From Bacillus sp. EB106-08-02-XG196 (lineage in GTDB: Bacteria; Bacillota; Bacilli; Bacillales; Cytobacillaceae): DNA of 64,000 bases. The stretch spans positions 62,001-126,000 of the forward strand of contig NZ_JABWSY010000017.1 in assembly GCF_013396335.1 (NCBI RefSeq). Reading direction: 5' to 3'. The notes under the pieces were generated by a model. That model did no database searches. It was not told the DNA's origin and was given only the letters and a program-made list of their open reading frames with translations. Shown in pieces: positions 1 to 8,486 of this stretch; within the stretch, counting starts at the first letter, position 1; each line of letters starts with the position of its first letter. The translations under genes were made by a program, and so were the position numbers.

Positions 1-888
1 ATCACTAACTCCTTCCAAGCGGTAATCCTTTGTATCGATAATGAACAATTCGTTGGTGATATTTTCTGCGAATCGTTCCACACGTTCCACCAATGGACGA
101 GTTTCATCTTCGCCCTTGAATAAAATCACACTTGTATCCTCTTCAACCAGCTCAAGCGTGCCGTGGAAGAATTCAGCCGCATGGATGGATTTAGACTTGA
201 TCCACTGCATTTCTTCCAAGATACACATTGCGTAGGAATAAGTGTTCCCCCACAGATTTCCGGCCCCAACCAGCATATGGTAATCGGTATTTTTATGTTT
301 AATCGCGAATTGCTCAGCTTGTGAGTCGAATTGCTCTAACGCATCGACGATACCTTGTGGCAAGAGGGAAATTTCCTTTGCAAACTGATCATATTGCGGA
401 AACTCATCATTGTTATGAATAAAACGGAACGTAAGCAGCTGTAGGTGAATAAAGAAAGTGTCAAACGAATGCTTCTCATGACCAGTGGAGATGCAGTAAT
501 CAACAACCTCAGCCAATAGCGTGCCTTGTTCTGCAACTAGTCCAATCGTTGTCGCACCCTTGCTTTTACAGAACTCAGCAGCGGCTACTGTTTCTTTTGT
601 CGTGCCAGTAACTGAAGCAAAGATACAAACAGAATCCTTGGTCAAGTGGCGATTATTCATCACCATAAGCTCAGCGGCAATTTCCGCATGTACCTCCAGA
701 GTGGAATTAGACCTTAAGATATACTCATATGGATACATCATCGCAATCGTCCCGCCGGAACCGATTAGGAAAATATTTTTAAATCCTTTAGCCGAAATAC
801 TATCAACAACCTTCTCAATTTCCTCTCTCTTCGCGATGGCCTCTTTCCCAACCAATTGTAAAAATAACTCCGCATCAAATTTCAACAT
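1..888 (-). CDS. SIS-domain sugar isomerase/deglycase, FrlB paralogue (3' end beyond window)
   Basis: The reading frame begins at the ATG at 888, after a GGAGG ribosome binding site, and runs off the left edge, so the C-terminus is missing. The protein has a phosphosugar-binding SIS domain: an IGSGGT-type loop near residue 45, then a second half with MLVGAGNLWG and AAEFFHGTLE motifs that line up with the FrlB next door. FrlB-type proteins cleave 6-phosphorylated Amadori compounds to glucose-6-phosphate and a free amine. This copy is clearly divergent from the other one. By analogy with Salmonella gfr, which encodes two deglycases, it may handle a different sugar-amine such as glucoselysine-6-phosphate. 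That is inference from context. The intergenic palindrome at 940-970 separates it from frlB. Confidence 0.85.
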   Translation of the reverse strand, partial: MLKFDAELFLQLVGKEAIAKREEIEKVVDSISAKGFKNIFLIGSGGTIAMMYPYEYILRSNSTLEVHAEIAAELMVMNNRHLTKDSVCIFASVTGTTKETVAAAEFCKSKGATTIGLVAEQGTLLAEVVDYCISTGHEKHSFDTFFIHLQLLTFRFIHNNDEFPQYDQFAKEISLLPQGIVDALEQFDSQAEQFAIKHKNTDYHMLVGAGNLWGNTYSYAMCILEEMQWIKSKSIHAAEFFHGTLELVEEDTSVILFKGEDETRPLVERVERFAENITNELFIIDTKDYRLEGVSD

Positions 889-939
889 GTACACTACCTC
901 CAAATTTTTATTAGAATTATTAGGACTACTTTTTTATGA

Positions 940-970
940 TTACTTTTTGGTGCCTGACACCAAAAAGTAA
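940..970. repeat. 31-bp perfect palindrome carrying GGTGCCTGACACC
   Basis: Two 13-bp arms (TTACTTTTTGGTG and CACCAAAAAGTAA) flank the 5-nt loop CCTGA. The element lies between frlB and the second SIS gene and could end or attenuate frlB transcription. Its core, GTGCCTGACAC, recurs in variant form at 11427 and 53783, so it is probably a dispersed Bacillaceae repeat rather than a site specific to this operon. Confidence 0.8.
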
Positions 971-984
971 CACCGCCAACATTT

Positions 985-1950
985 TTAATACGGTACTTTC
1001 CACATATATCTTCTTGTACTTAGTGGATGGTTTCGGGCTGTTGCTAGTTCTTCTGCATATTGGCGCAGAATGGTTTGCAGGACGAGTGGTGCTATGTAGC
1101 CTTTGACGCTTTCTGCTACACCTGTCAGATCAAAGTCCTTTGCATCCAGGACGACAACTCTTTCGCCATATCTTTGGGTGAATTCCAATGAGCGTTCTTC
1201 TAATGGCCTGGTCTCATCTAAACCTAACAGCTGAATTACTGGTACGTTTTGATCCAAGACTTCAAACGGCCCGTGGAAATATTCCCCGGCATGGAGAGCG
1301 TGGGAGTGAATCCACTGCATTTCCATCAGCAGGCAAATTGCAAACCAATAAGCAGTTCCATAATTCGCGCCACTCGCCATCGTGTAAATTACTTTTTCAT
1401 CCTTATAGGATTGAGCAAATTCCTTAGCCTGGTCTAAATACTTTTCTTTCTCCTGTACCATTATTTGATCTAATTTCTCTAAGGAGGAAACGACTTCGGA
1501 AAACTTTTCATTCCCTTCTTTCGCAGCCAATAGTCCAAAAACAAGTTCCAACATCACGGCTGGTGACTCATTCACATACTTCGCTTCTTTCCCATCTTCA
1601 TAAACAACCACATACTCAGATGCTTCCGCAAGCGGTGATCCCGGGTCAAAGGTTAACGAGACGGTCAGTGCACCTTTTTCCCGTGCAAAGCGGGCAGCCT
1701 CTACTGTCTCCGGTGTTTTTCCAAAGTGGGAGCACAAAATCACCAGCGATTTCTCGTTAAGTCTCCTCGGGTTACGATGCACGAACTCATTGGAACTATA
1801 CAAGTCCGAGTCAATCGTTGCACTTTCTCGGTCTAATACGTATTTACTTGCATACATGAGTGATGAAGAGCCACCACAGCCTACGAAATAGACACGATCG
1901 AGGTCCCGTTCTTTAAAGGCATCCAATGCCTTTTGTAAGTTTGGTAACAT
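985..1950 (-). CDS. frlB: Fructosamine-6-phosphate deglycase
   Basis: This 321-aa cytoplasmic SIS-domain enzyme should split 6-phosphofructosamines (made by FrlD) into glucose-6-phosphate and an amino acid. It closely resembles Bacillus FrlB as I know it: FVGCGGSSSLMY near residue 22, CSHFGKTPETV near 73, the HAGEYFHGPFE motif near 220, and the family ending HPLSTRRYMWKVPY. It starts 3 bp after the MFS gene stop. The ribosome binding site AAAGGAGG overlaps the end of that gene, which suggests translational coupling. It is the best-supported anchor for calling this region an frl locus. Confidence 0.95.
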   Translation of the reverse strand: MLPNLQKALDAFKERDLDRVYFVGCGGSSSLMYASKYVLDRESATIDSDLYSSNEFVHRNPRRLNEKSLVILCSHFGKTPETVEAARFAREKGALTVSLTFDPGSPLAEASEYVVVYEDGKEAKYVNESPAVMLELVFGLLAAKEGNEKFSEVVSSLEKLDQIMVQEKEKYLDQAKEFAQSYKDEKVIYTMASGANYGTAYWFAICLLMEMQWIHSHALHAGEYFHGPFEVLDQNVPVIQLLGLDETRPLEERSLEFTQRYGERVVVLDAKDFDLTGVAESVKGYIAPLVLQTILRQYAEELATARNHPLSTRRYMWKVPY

Positions 1951-1953
1951 TTT

Positions 1954-3186
1954 TTATCCTCCTTTATTTATTGACTTTGACAGATGAAACTCACTTTGCG
2001 TATATTGGAACCTTTGATAGGTACCAAAACAAACCAAGGCGAATCCACCAATTAAAATACATCCATACAGCAGTACCAATGGTCCAAATCCATCGTAGAG
2101 CAGCCCGCCTAGTAAAGGTCCAATTGTTCTCCCTACATTGGCAGCCCCACTTACTAAGCCTTGGTACATTCCTCTTCTATTTATGGGTGCCAGTCGATCC
2201 GCAATCGCTGGCACGGCCGGAAAAATAAGGATTTCTCCGATCGTCATAATCACCATTCCCGCAACAAACCCGCCATAGGAATGACTCTGTGACAAGAAGC
2301 CGAAGGTGGCCATAAAAAAGAGTACACCCGATAAAAGCTGCCATTTCATCGGTGCCTTCATGCGGGCCATAAACCATTGGATCAAAGGCTGACCCAATAA
2401 GATCAGCAACCCGTTGATGGTCCACAAAGCACTATAGGCTGACAACGTAAATCCTAACTGGTGCATATAGTTAGAAATACTCGTTTGCCATTGGATATAG
2501 GTAACCCAGCAAAACATAAATCCTAAACAAAGAACCAATAAGGAATTAAAGCTTTGTGCAGGACGCACCTCATGTTTCGGCTTCGGGACATGTTCATTCT
2601 TCACCTTAACAGCTTCACTAACTGGTTCAGGTTCTTCGAGAGCGAACCAAACAATGCAGATAAAGACGAGATAGGTGAATCCATTGACCCAAAAGACGTA
2701 TTGAAAAGAGAATTGCGCCACTATGCCGCCTAAAGCGGTACCTACTGCCACACCGAAATTAAGAACCAGATAGATAAGATTAAAGCTTTTTCTGCCGCCT
2801 TCCTTCCAAACAATCCCCGCAAGGGCATAGATGGGAGGAAAAATGGTTCCAATAGCTAATCCAAGCAGGACCATCATTAGGATATAAATGGGCCATGATA
2901 GACCAATGGAAATAATGAAAATAGAACAGGCAGATGCTAGAACCGAAAGGAGAAGGGTTCGTTTCCCACGAATACGGTCATATAAGTAACCGCCAAGGAA
3001 ACTGCCAACAATCTCAGCTCCTGAATGAAGCATTAGAACAAAACCGGCTTCTGACAGCGTTTTTCCCATCCCTTGTGTCATGTAGATGGTGTGTAAGGGC
3101 CAAAGAAAAGCCATACCGGTGGAATTGACCAACATTGCGATTAATAAAACTTTTAAGCTCTTGGGATAACTCCTCCATATCGACAT
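1954..3186 (-). CDS. MFS transporter in the frl operon
   Basis: This 410-aa polytopic membrane protein shows about twelve hydrophobic segments, a cytoplasmic loop rich in Pro, Lys and Glu near residues 185-210, and MFS-type loops such as GGYLYDRIRGKR after helix 2. It lies between the frlC-like gene and frlB with tight spacing, so it is co-transcribed with fructosamine catabolism. Known Bacillus frl operons use an ABC importer, which is also present here, so this carrier is an extra. It might take up another glycated amine or export the amine released by deglycation. Substrate and direction cannot be read from sequence. It starts at ATG after AAAGGAG. Confidence 0.85.
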   Translation of the reverse strand: MSIWRSYPKSLKVLLIAMLVNSTGMAFLWPLHTIYMTQGMGKTLSEAGFVLMLHSGAEIVGSFLGGYLYDRIRGKRTLLLSVLASACSIFIISIGLSWPIYILMMVLLGLAIGTIFPPIYALAGIVWKEGGRKSFNLIYLVLNFGVAVGTALGGIVAQFSFQYVFWVNGFTYLVFICIVWFALEEPEPVSEAVKVKNEHVPKPKHEVRPAQSFNSLLVLCLGFMFCWVTYIQWQTSISNYMHQLGFTLSAYSALWTINGLLILLGQPLIQWFMARMKAPMKWQLLSGVLFFMATFGFLSQSHSYGGFVAGMVIMTIGEILIFPAVPAIADRLAPINRRGMYQGLVSGAANVGRTIGPLLGGLLYDGFGPLVLLYGCILIGGFALVCFGTYQRFQYTQSEFHLSKSINKGG

Positions 3187-3247
3187 AGGATAAAACTCCT
3201 TTATATCACTGAATTAGTCACCCTATTCGGAACAATCCCTCCGTCCG

Positions 3248-4081
3248 TTACTCTAGAAACAGTGCTAGACTTCGCAGGGACTTTTCAACCGCCTCATTGG
3301 GGTCAATCAAGTATTGTGAAGAAGTAAACTCCAACGTAAGGGCGCGATTGTAGTTGTAGTTTCCTAAGGTTTTTATATATGTTTCCATTGGCAGGCTGCC
3401 ATCCCCCCATGCTAAATGTCCACCCGGGTTCCCATCGATAAAGTGGATATGGACCAAGTCATCCTGTAATTCCTCAAAATAGCTGGCCAGTTCCTCCCCT
3501 TCTACCGCAAGCGGAATGTTATCGACCATTCCTTTTAATTTAGGAGAAGCAATCGAAGCGAGGATTTCTTTTAACTCAGGCAAGGTCGTAATCAGATTGG
3601 ACTCAATTTTTTGCAATGGCTCCAGGGCTAAAACAATTCCTTGTTTTTCTGCATAAACAGTTAGCTGCTCCAAAGAATCTTGGGTCCGACTCCACGCTTC
3701 CTGCCTGCTCTCATTGCGGTATCCCCAGCCGGCTGTAACTAACACCATCGGCGTCTCTAATTCAAGCGCAGCATCGATTGATTTTTTAAAATAAGCGACA
3801 CTTCTTTCACGAATCGCTGACTCTTTTGCGGCAAGATTGATCGGGTACATACACTGTTCAGGAGTAAAGCAAACAATCTCCAATTCACGCCGGTCGATTT
3901 CTTTCTTAATGGCGCGGATTTCTACTAAGGAAAGATCCTCCACATACAGGTGCGGCGCAGCACCCCACAGCTCAATTTTTTCAAACTCATACTTCACCAT
4001 CGCATCTAAAAAATAATCCAGCGGATAGTGCAGATAATGAAAGTTCATTCCTGTTATTTGCGAACGTTTGATTTTGTCCAT
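3248..4081 (-). CDS. frlC: FrlC-like sugar-amine 3-epimerase (TIM barrel)
   Basis: This 277-aa AP-endonuclease-2/xylose-isomerase-like TIM-barrel protein shares family signatures with E. coli FrlC (fructoselysine/psicoselysine 3-epimerase): IELWGAAPH near residue 36, CFTPEQCMYPIN near 72, LEPLQKIESN near 152 and VHIHFIDGNPGGH near 208. The metal-binding Glu, Asp and His residues of such epimerases appear to be present. Bacillus subtilis frl lacks this gene, so the cassette combines features of the enteric and bacillus versions. It is the first gene after the operator at 4129 and starts at ATG after AGGAGGG. Confidence 0.8.
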   Translation of the reverse strand: MDKIKRSQITGMNFHYLHYPLDYFLDAMVKYEFEKIELWGAAPHLYVEDLSLVEIRAIKKEIDRRELEIVCFTPEQCMYPINLAAKESAIRERSVAYFKKSIDAALELETPMVLVTAGWGYRNESRQEAWSRTQDSLEQLTVYAEKQGIVLALEPLQKIESNLITTLPELKEILASIASPKLKGMVDNIPLAVEGEELASYFEELQDDLVHIHFIDGNPGGHLAWGDGSLPMETYIKTLGNYNYNRALTLEFTSSQYLIDPNEAVEKSLRSLALFLE

Positions 4082-4128
4082 CCAATCCCTCCTACTCCGT
4101 TCTCAACGTAGTTTTAATAAGTGACGTT

Positions 4129-4140
4129 TGGTATATACCA
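4129..4140. promoter_or_regulatory. FrlR-type operator, copy 1
   Basis: The perfect palindrome TGGTATATACCA lies 49 bp upstream of the frlC-like gene. It matches the general GT-N-TA-N-AC operator pattern of HutC-subfamily GntR regulators, to which the local regulator belongs. Its central TATATA could double as a -10 element on the minus strand, so binding would block the promoter. The identical 12-mer occurs at 8446 and 9314. Confidence 0.85.
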
Positions 4141-4237
4141 TTCAAACCAATCATCTGAAACAAGAGTGATGGAGAGGGAAGAGGAAAGCGAACCAACCCT
4201 TTCCTTTTCATTCCCCTATGACCCTTTACAAGTTCCA

Positions 4238-5137
4238 TTATCCTTTTACACTACCTGCGGCGAGACCGCGCACAAATTGCTTTTGGAAAATAATATACGC
4301 GATAATCATTGGCAGCGCAGAAATGGCTAATCCCGCCAATTGGATTCCGAAATTGGTATTCAACTGACTTCTCAAGTTCATCAGCCCCACTGGAATCGTC
4401 CTTAAGGCAGAATCCTCTACAAAAACTAACGCAAACATAAATTCATTCCACACGTTCATTCCCGTTAATAACGCACACGAGGCAATAATCGGTTTCCCCA
4501 TCGGAACAATTATATGTCGGTACACCTTCCAACTATTACACCCATCAATAATCGCTGATTCCTCAAGCTCTTTTGGAATCGACAGAAAATAGGAACGCAT
4601 TAAGAAAATTGAAAACGGCAGTTGAAATGCAACATATGGGAGAATTAACGCCCAATAAGTATTGTACAGTCCAATCGCCTGCAGTAATTTGTAAAGCGGA
4701 ATTAAGCTGACCTGCGGCGCCAGCATTAGCCCGCTTAGGATAATAACAAGCAAAATATTCTGTCCTTTAAACTGGAAGCGGCTTAATCCAAAAGCGGCCA
4801 TCGACCCCAGCAGTAATACCGTTACGACCGATACTGTCGTAATGAACACACTATTAAGGAAAAATTGGCCAATCCCGGCATCCCAAGCGGCACGGTAATT
4901 TTCCCACATCCATTCTTCCGGAAGCGACCAGGTATTTAAGAAAAAGTCAGCATTAGATTTTAGTCCGCTCAAGCCGAGCCAAAGGATCGGATAAATGATC
5001 ACCAATGCAAAGAGACTAAACCATATAAGCACACCCGTTTGAAAAATTTTATTTTTCACCTTCAAAGAAAGCTTGGAACTTCCTTTCTTGATTTCTTTTA
5101 TTTCATTTGTTTCAACTACCGTATTATTATTCGCCAT
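4238..5137 (-). CDS. frlM: Fructosamine ABC importer permease
   Basis: This 299-aa inner-membrane subunit of the MalG/CUT1 type has a cytoplasmic N-terminal tail, six hydrophobic segments, and the EAA loop (ELEESAIIDGCNSWKVYRHI near residue 195) that contacts the ATPase. It ends in the family-typical AAGSVKG. It follows frlN by 3 bp, after the ribosome binding site AGGAGG. No ATPase gene lies in the cassette. CUT1 importers of Bacillus commonly share the MsmX ATPase encoded elsewhere, and that is the likely arrangement here. Confidence 0.88.
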   Translation of the reverse strand: MANNNTVVETNEIKEIKKGSSKLSLKVKNKIFQTGVLIWFSLFALVIIYPILWLGLSGLKSNADFFLNTWSLPEEWMWENYRAAWDAGIGQFFLNSVFITTVSVVTVLLLGSMAAFGLSRFQFKGQNILLVIILSGLMLAPQVSLIPLYKLLQAIGLYNTYWALILPYVAFQLPFSIFLMRSYFLSIPKELEESAIIDGCNSWKVYRHIIVPMGKPIIASCALLTGMNVWNEFMFALVFVEDSALRTIPVGLMNLRSQLNTNFGIQLAGLAISALPMIIAYIIFQKQFVRGLAAGSVKG

Positions 5138-5140
5138 TGC

Positions 5141-6028
5141 CTATGCCTCCTGTCCCGATTTGCCTATTTTTAGCTGAATTAAGGAAAGAGTAAGGGTGAC
5201 GACAAAAATAATAGTCCCGATGGTGGAAGCATAGCCCATTTCATCATTTCGAAAGGCTGCCCGATAAAGCATCGTTCCTAACACTTCGGTTGAACGGCCG
5301 GGTCCCCCATTTGTCATTACATACACTTCATCAAATACTTTGAACGCACCGATTACCGTGATCACCGTACCGACCAGAATCATTTCTTTCATTTGCGGCA
5401 GGGTGATAAAAAAGAACGTTTTTATCTTAGAAGCTCCATCAATCATGGACGCTTCATAATATTCGGAAGGAATTTTTTGCATCGCAAGCAAGAATAACAT
5501 CACCATATACCCGGTGTACTGCCATTGTGAAACAGCAACAACAGCATAAATCGCCGTCTTACTGTCACCCAGCCAAGATATTGCCCATTCCGATTGTCCG
5601 ATTGCATTTAACACCCCGTTCACTAAACCCACTTCTGGATTATAAAGGAGCTGCCATAACAAACCGACAACCGCAATTGAAATAACAGATGGGATAAAAA
5701 AGACAGTCCGGAAAAATGGCTGAAACCTTCTAATCAATTTATCTTCTAATATGGCTGCAATGATTAAGCCCATACCTACCTGAAAAACCAATGAAATGAC
5801 GGCGTACAGAGAATTATTTTTCAATGCAGTAAAAAAGATTGGATCTTTGAAAAGTCTTCCATAATACTCTAAGCCAACAAAAACTCTTCCAGCCTCAAAG
5901 GAATTCCACCGAAATAAACTGTTATATAGGTTTAATACAATCGGCAAAAATACAAAAAACATGATGAATAGGAGCGCTGGCAAAATAAAAAGTATCGCAG
6001 TTTGGCTGTTTTTAAATGTTTTTGTCAT
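5141..6028 (-). CDS. frlN: Fructosamine ABC importer permease
   Basis: This MalF-type permease of about 295 aa has six hydrophobic segments and an EAA loop (EYYEASMIDGASKIKTFFFI near residue 190). I place the start at the ATG at 6028, 9 nt after AGGAGG, and not at the TTG two codons upstream. It pairs with frlM to form the membrane channel for glycated amino acids delivered by FrlO. A hairpin at 6050-6076 lies just before it. Confidence 0.88.
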   Translation of the reverse strand: MTKTFKNSQTAILFILPALLFIMFFVFLPIVLNLYNSLFRWNSFEAGRVFVGLEYYGRLFKDPIFFTALKNNSLYAVISLVFQVGMGLIIAAILEDKLIRRFQPFFRTVFFIPSVISIAVVGLLWQLLYNPEVGLVNGVLNAIGQSEWAISWLGDSKTAIYAVVAVSQWQYTGYMVMLFLLAMQKIPSEYYEASMIDGASKIKTFFFITLPQMKEMILVGTVITVIGAFKVFDEVYVMTNGGPGRSTEVLGTMLYRAAFRNDEMGYASTIGTIIFVVTLTLSLIQLKIGKSGQEA

Positions 6029-6049
6029 CCCCAACTTCCTCCTAGGAGG

Positions 6050-6076
6050 GGGTAAGCAGGTGTGCCCTGCCTACCC
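6050..6076 (-). other. Hairpin between frlO and frlN
   Basis: Arms GGGTAAGCAGG and CCTGCCTACCC pair with one mismatch around a 5-nt loop. No U-run follows on the minus strand, so it looks more like an RNA-stabilising or attenuating hairpin that protects the binding-protein message than a terminator. Similar hairpins follow the other two sugar-binding-protein genes in this window. Confidence 0.7.
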
Positions 6077-6180
6077 TTTCTCGTTTATAAAAAATGTAAC
6101 ATGTAGTAAAATTGATTCCTGTCTAGCTCCTGAAACTAGATGATCGTGGACTAGTCGCTAAATGGGTGCTTCCGCCTTTC

Positions 6181-7473
6181 TTATTCCACTTCACTTTGTA
6201 CTTGCTTAGCTACATCTTGTACTTCTTTGATAATTTCCTTAGGAGATTTGGACCCATCAAGTAATAGCTGAATATTGGATAGATACACATCCGCTACCTT
6301 CGCATGGACATCTGTGTCGAGCCATTCAGCCATACCTTCAGCCTTCTTCATGACTTCCACACCTTCAGCCACTTCCTTCAAAGCTGTATCTTGGTTTGTA
6401 GCCCCATCAATCGGACTTGGCCAGCCAATTTGCTCCACAAGCTTTAAGGCGTTATCTTTACTTGTTAAATACTTCAAGAATTTAATCGCTTCTTTTGGAT
6501 GTTTTGTTTTGGAAGAAACGATAAATCCATCCGGTGCTCCGGTAATGAAACTCTGACTGCCCTTACCATCTGCAATGGACGGCATTGGGAAGAAGCCCCA
6601 GTTTCCTTTCATATTATTCTCGATTGTTTGGAATTCTTCCAATTCGACATAGAAGATTGCTCCCTTACCGGCTGCAAATAATTGTTGCCCCATATCATGA
6701 GAACTAGAGTTAACATTCTTCATAAAATAACCCTTCTTATTCAAATCAGCTAACATCTGCATAGCTGTTACATAGCCTGGGTCTGTAAACTCACCTGATT
6801 TCGGATTATAGTCTTCCATTCTCACATCCTGAGCCACCATCTTTTGGTTTAGGCCTGTTAAGTAATGTATTGCTGCCCATGGACCTTGGTTTCCTAGAAT
6901 AATCGGCGTTTCTCCGCCTTCTTTCAAGGTGTCTAGCACTTGTATAAATTCATCCCAAGTAGTTGGTGCCTGCAGTTGATATTTATCAAAAATCTTCTTG
7001 TTGTAAACAAAGAATTTTCCATTGAAACGAAGAGGGATCCCGTAATTTTTTTCATCTGATGTGAAAGGCTGAAGAGACGCCGGAATAAAACTGTCCTTCC
7101 AAGCTGTATCTTCATTTAAATAAGGAGTTAAATCTAAGGCTGCATCTGCACGGACGAATTTCCTGGCAAATTCACCTGACCACGAAAACATAATGTCTGG
7201 AACCTCGTTACCGCCTAGAATGACACGGAGCTTGTCTTTAATTGGTTCATCTGCAATCGCTTCCATTTTAATGGTGATATCTGGATTTTCCTTTTCAAAG
7301 GCTTCCACTACTTCTTCAAAATAAGGAGCGTATTCTGGCTGCGGCCACTTATGCAAAAACTTTAATACAACCTTCCCCGACTCTTCATTGCTGGAAGAAG
7401 AACTAGAGCATCCCGTCAGGACAAGAGCGAACACCATCAGTACTGCTAATACTACGTTTATTTTCCTTCTCAT
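6181..7473 (-). CDS. frlO: Fructosamine-binding lipoprotein of ABC importer
   Basis: This extracellular solute-binding protein of family 1, about 430 aa, has a lipoprotein signal peptide with lipobox LVLTGC near residue 22 and a Ser-rich linker after the cysteine. It should be anchored outside the membrane and hand substrate to FrlN/FrlM. The frl context, between frlD and frlN, sets the substrate as glycated amino acids. The start chosen is the ATG at 7473, 9 nt after AAGGAGG. The frame is open nine codons further upstream, but without a better ribosome binding site. Confidence 0.88.
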   Translation of the reverse strand: MRRKINVVLAVLMVFALVLTGCSSSSSSNEESGKVVLKFLHKWPQPEYAPYFEEVVEAFEKENPDITIKMEAIADEPIKDKLRVILGGNEVPDIMFSWSGEFARKFVRADAALDLTPYLNEDTAWKDSFIPASLQPFTSDEKNYGIPLRFNGKFFVYNKKIFDKYQLQAPTTWDEFIQVLDTLKEGGETPIILGNQGPWAAIHYLTGLNQKMVAQDVRMEDYNPKSGEFTDPGYVTAMQMLADLNKKGYFMKNVNSSSHDMGQQLFAAGKGAIFYVELEEFQTIENNMKGNWGFFPMPSIADGKGSQSFITGAPDGFIVSSKTKHPKEAIKFLKYLTSKDNALKLVEQIGWPSPIDGATNQDTALKEVAEGVEVMKKAEGMAEWLDTDVHAKVADVYLSNIQLLLDGSKSPKEIIKEVQDVAKQVQSEVE

Positions 7474-7578
7474 TTCATTAACCCTCCTTATTTTTATCAA
7501 ATCAACCTACACAAAAGCGCTATTCCTTCCCCCCCAAACTTCTATTAATGGTTTTATATTTTAATTCCTTTAAGGAAA

Positions 7579-8421
7579 TTAAAAAGGAATCCCATAACCA
7601 AATGCACCATCTACAAGACACGTCTTTGCCGCAAACTTAGCCCCTTCCTCCATACTGTTTTGGAGGAGGATGGCTTCCTGAATTTCAGGATTTTCTTTTT
7701 TTTCAGAGAGATAATGTAAGATAAATGCAGTAAAAAAGGAATCACCGGCACCCAGCGTATCCACCGGCTGTACAAAGTGCGGCTCCTGACGGTAAAAGGA
7801 TTGGCCGTCATAGACAATCGAGCCTCGTGAGCCCATTGTGCCCAGTACTAATTTACTCCCATAAAAATTGGCACGTTTTAATAGATTCTCTACTTCCTCT
7901 TCGGCCAATTGCCCACAGGAGAGTAAGCTTATATCGATATGAGGGCAATTCTTCGCTAGCAATTCATCGTTATAATCACTCGAAAAATCATAGGATACCA
8001 GGATCCCGGATTCTTTTAATTTATGTAACTCTGAATCCATCTCACTGTAGATGCTGCTATGGGCAATATCAAAGCTTTTAATATATTCCAAGTCTTCTGA
8101 ACTGAGGATAATCGGATGATCTATTTGAACACCGCCCCCATTTCCGCCGATGAACACCCGATCACCATCTACTAAATCAACTGCAGCATAGCCATTTTCC
8201 CCTTCATGTTGTCTGCAGTAAGAAATGTCCACATGTAAGCTTTTTAAGGTGGCAATAATATGCTCTGCGGCCCGATCATTGCCGAACACCCCGAGATAGG
8301 CTGCTTCATTCCCTAACTGCTTAGCATATACACTGAAATTCAAGGCATTTCCGCCTGGATACATCGTTTTTTTATAAACATATTTATCAACTACATTATC
8401 GCCAACACCAATTACCTTCAT
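7579..8421 (-). CDS. frlD: Fructosamine 6-kinase, PfkB family
   Basis: This sugar kinase of about 280 aa should phosphorylate imported fructosamines at O6 for cleavage by FrlB. The PfkB/ribokinase features are the N-terminal GDNVVDKYV with a following GGNALN, and the C-terminal DTLGAGDSFF signature holding the catalytic Asp (near residue 230). The start is the ATG at 8421 after GGAGG. An upstream in-frame ATG at 8442 lies next to the operator and lacks a ribosome binding site. It is the first gene of the frlD-O-N-M transcription unit, with an operator 25 bp upstream. Confidence 0.92.
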   Translation of the reverse strand: MKVIGVGDNVVDKYVYKKTMYPGGNALNFSVYAKQLGNEAAYLGVFGNDRAAEHIIATLKSLHVDISYCRQHEGENGYAAVDLVDGDRVFIGGNGGGVQIDHPIILSSEDLEYIKSFDIAHSSIYSEMDSELHKLKESGILVSYDFSSDYNDELLAKNCPHIDISLLSCGQLAEEEVENLLKRANFYGSKLVLGTMGSRGSIVYDGQSFYRQEPHFVQPVDTLGAGDSFFTAFILHYLSEKKENPEIQEAILLQNSMEEGAKFAAKTCLVDGAFGYGIPF

Positions 8422-8445
8422 AAAAAAACCTCCAAATTCCACTAT

Positions 8446-8457
8446 TGGTATATACCA
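8446..8457. promoter_or_regulatory. FrlR-type operator, copy 2
   Basis: TGGTATATACCA lies 25 bp upstream of the frlD start and downstream of frlR, identical to copies 1 and 3. Its position close to the start codon fits a repressor that blocks the promoter or early elongation of the frlDONM unit. Confidence 0.85.
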
Positions 8458-8486
8458 TTTAAACTAAGTTGAAATGATAGTAACCT

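Noticed and set aside
4170..4220. Terminator after frlM (AGGAAAG/CTTTCCT arms)
   Set aside because: The stem is only 7 bp, with no U-run on the minus strand, so it is too weak to annotate.
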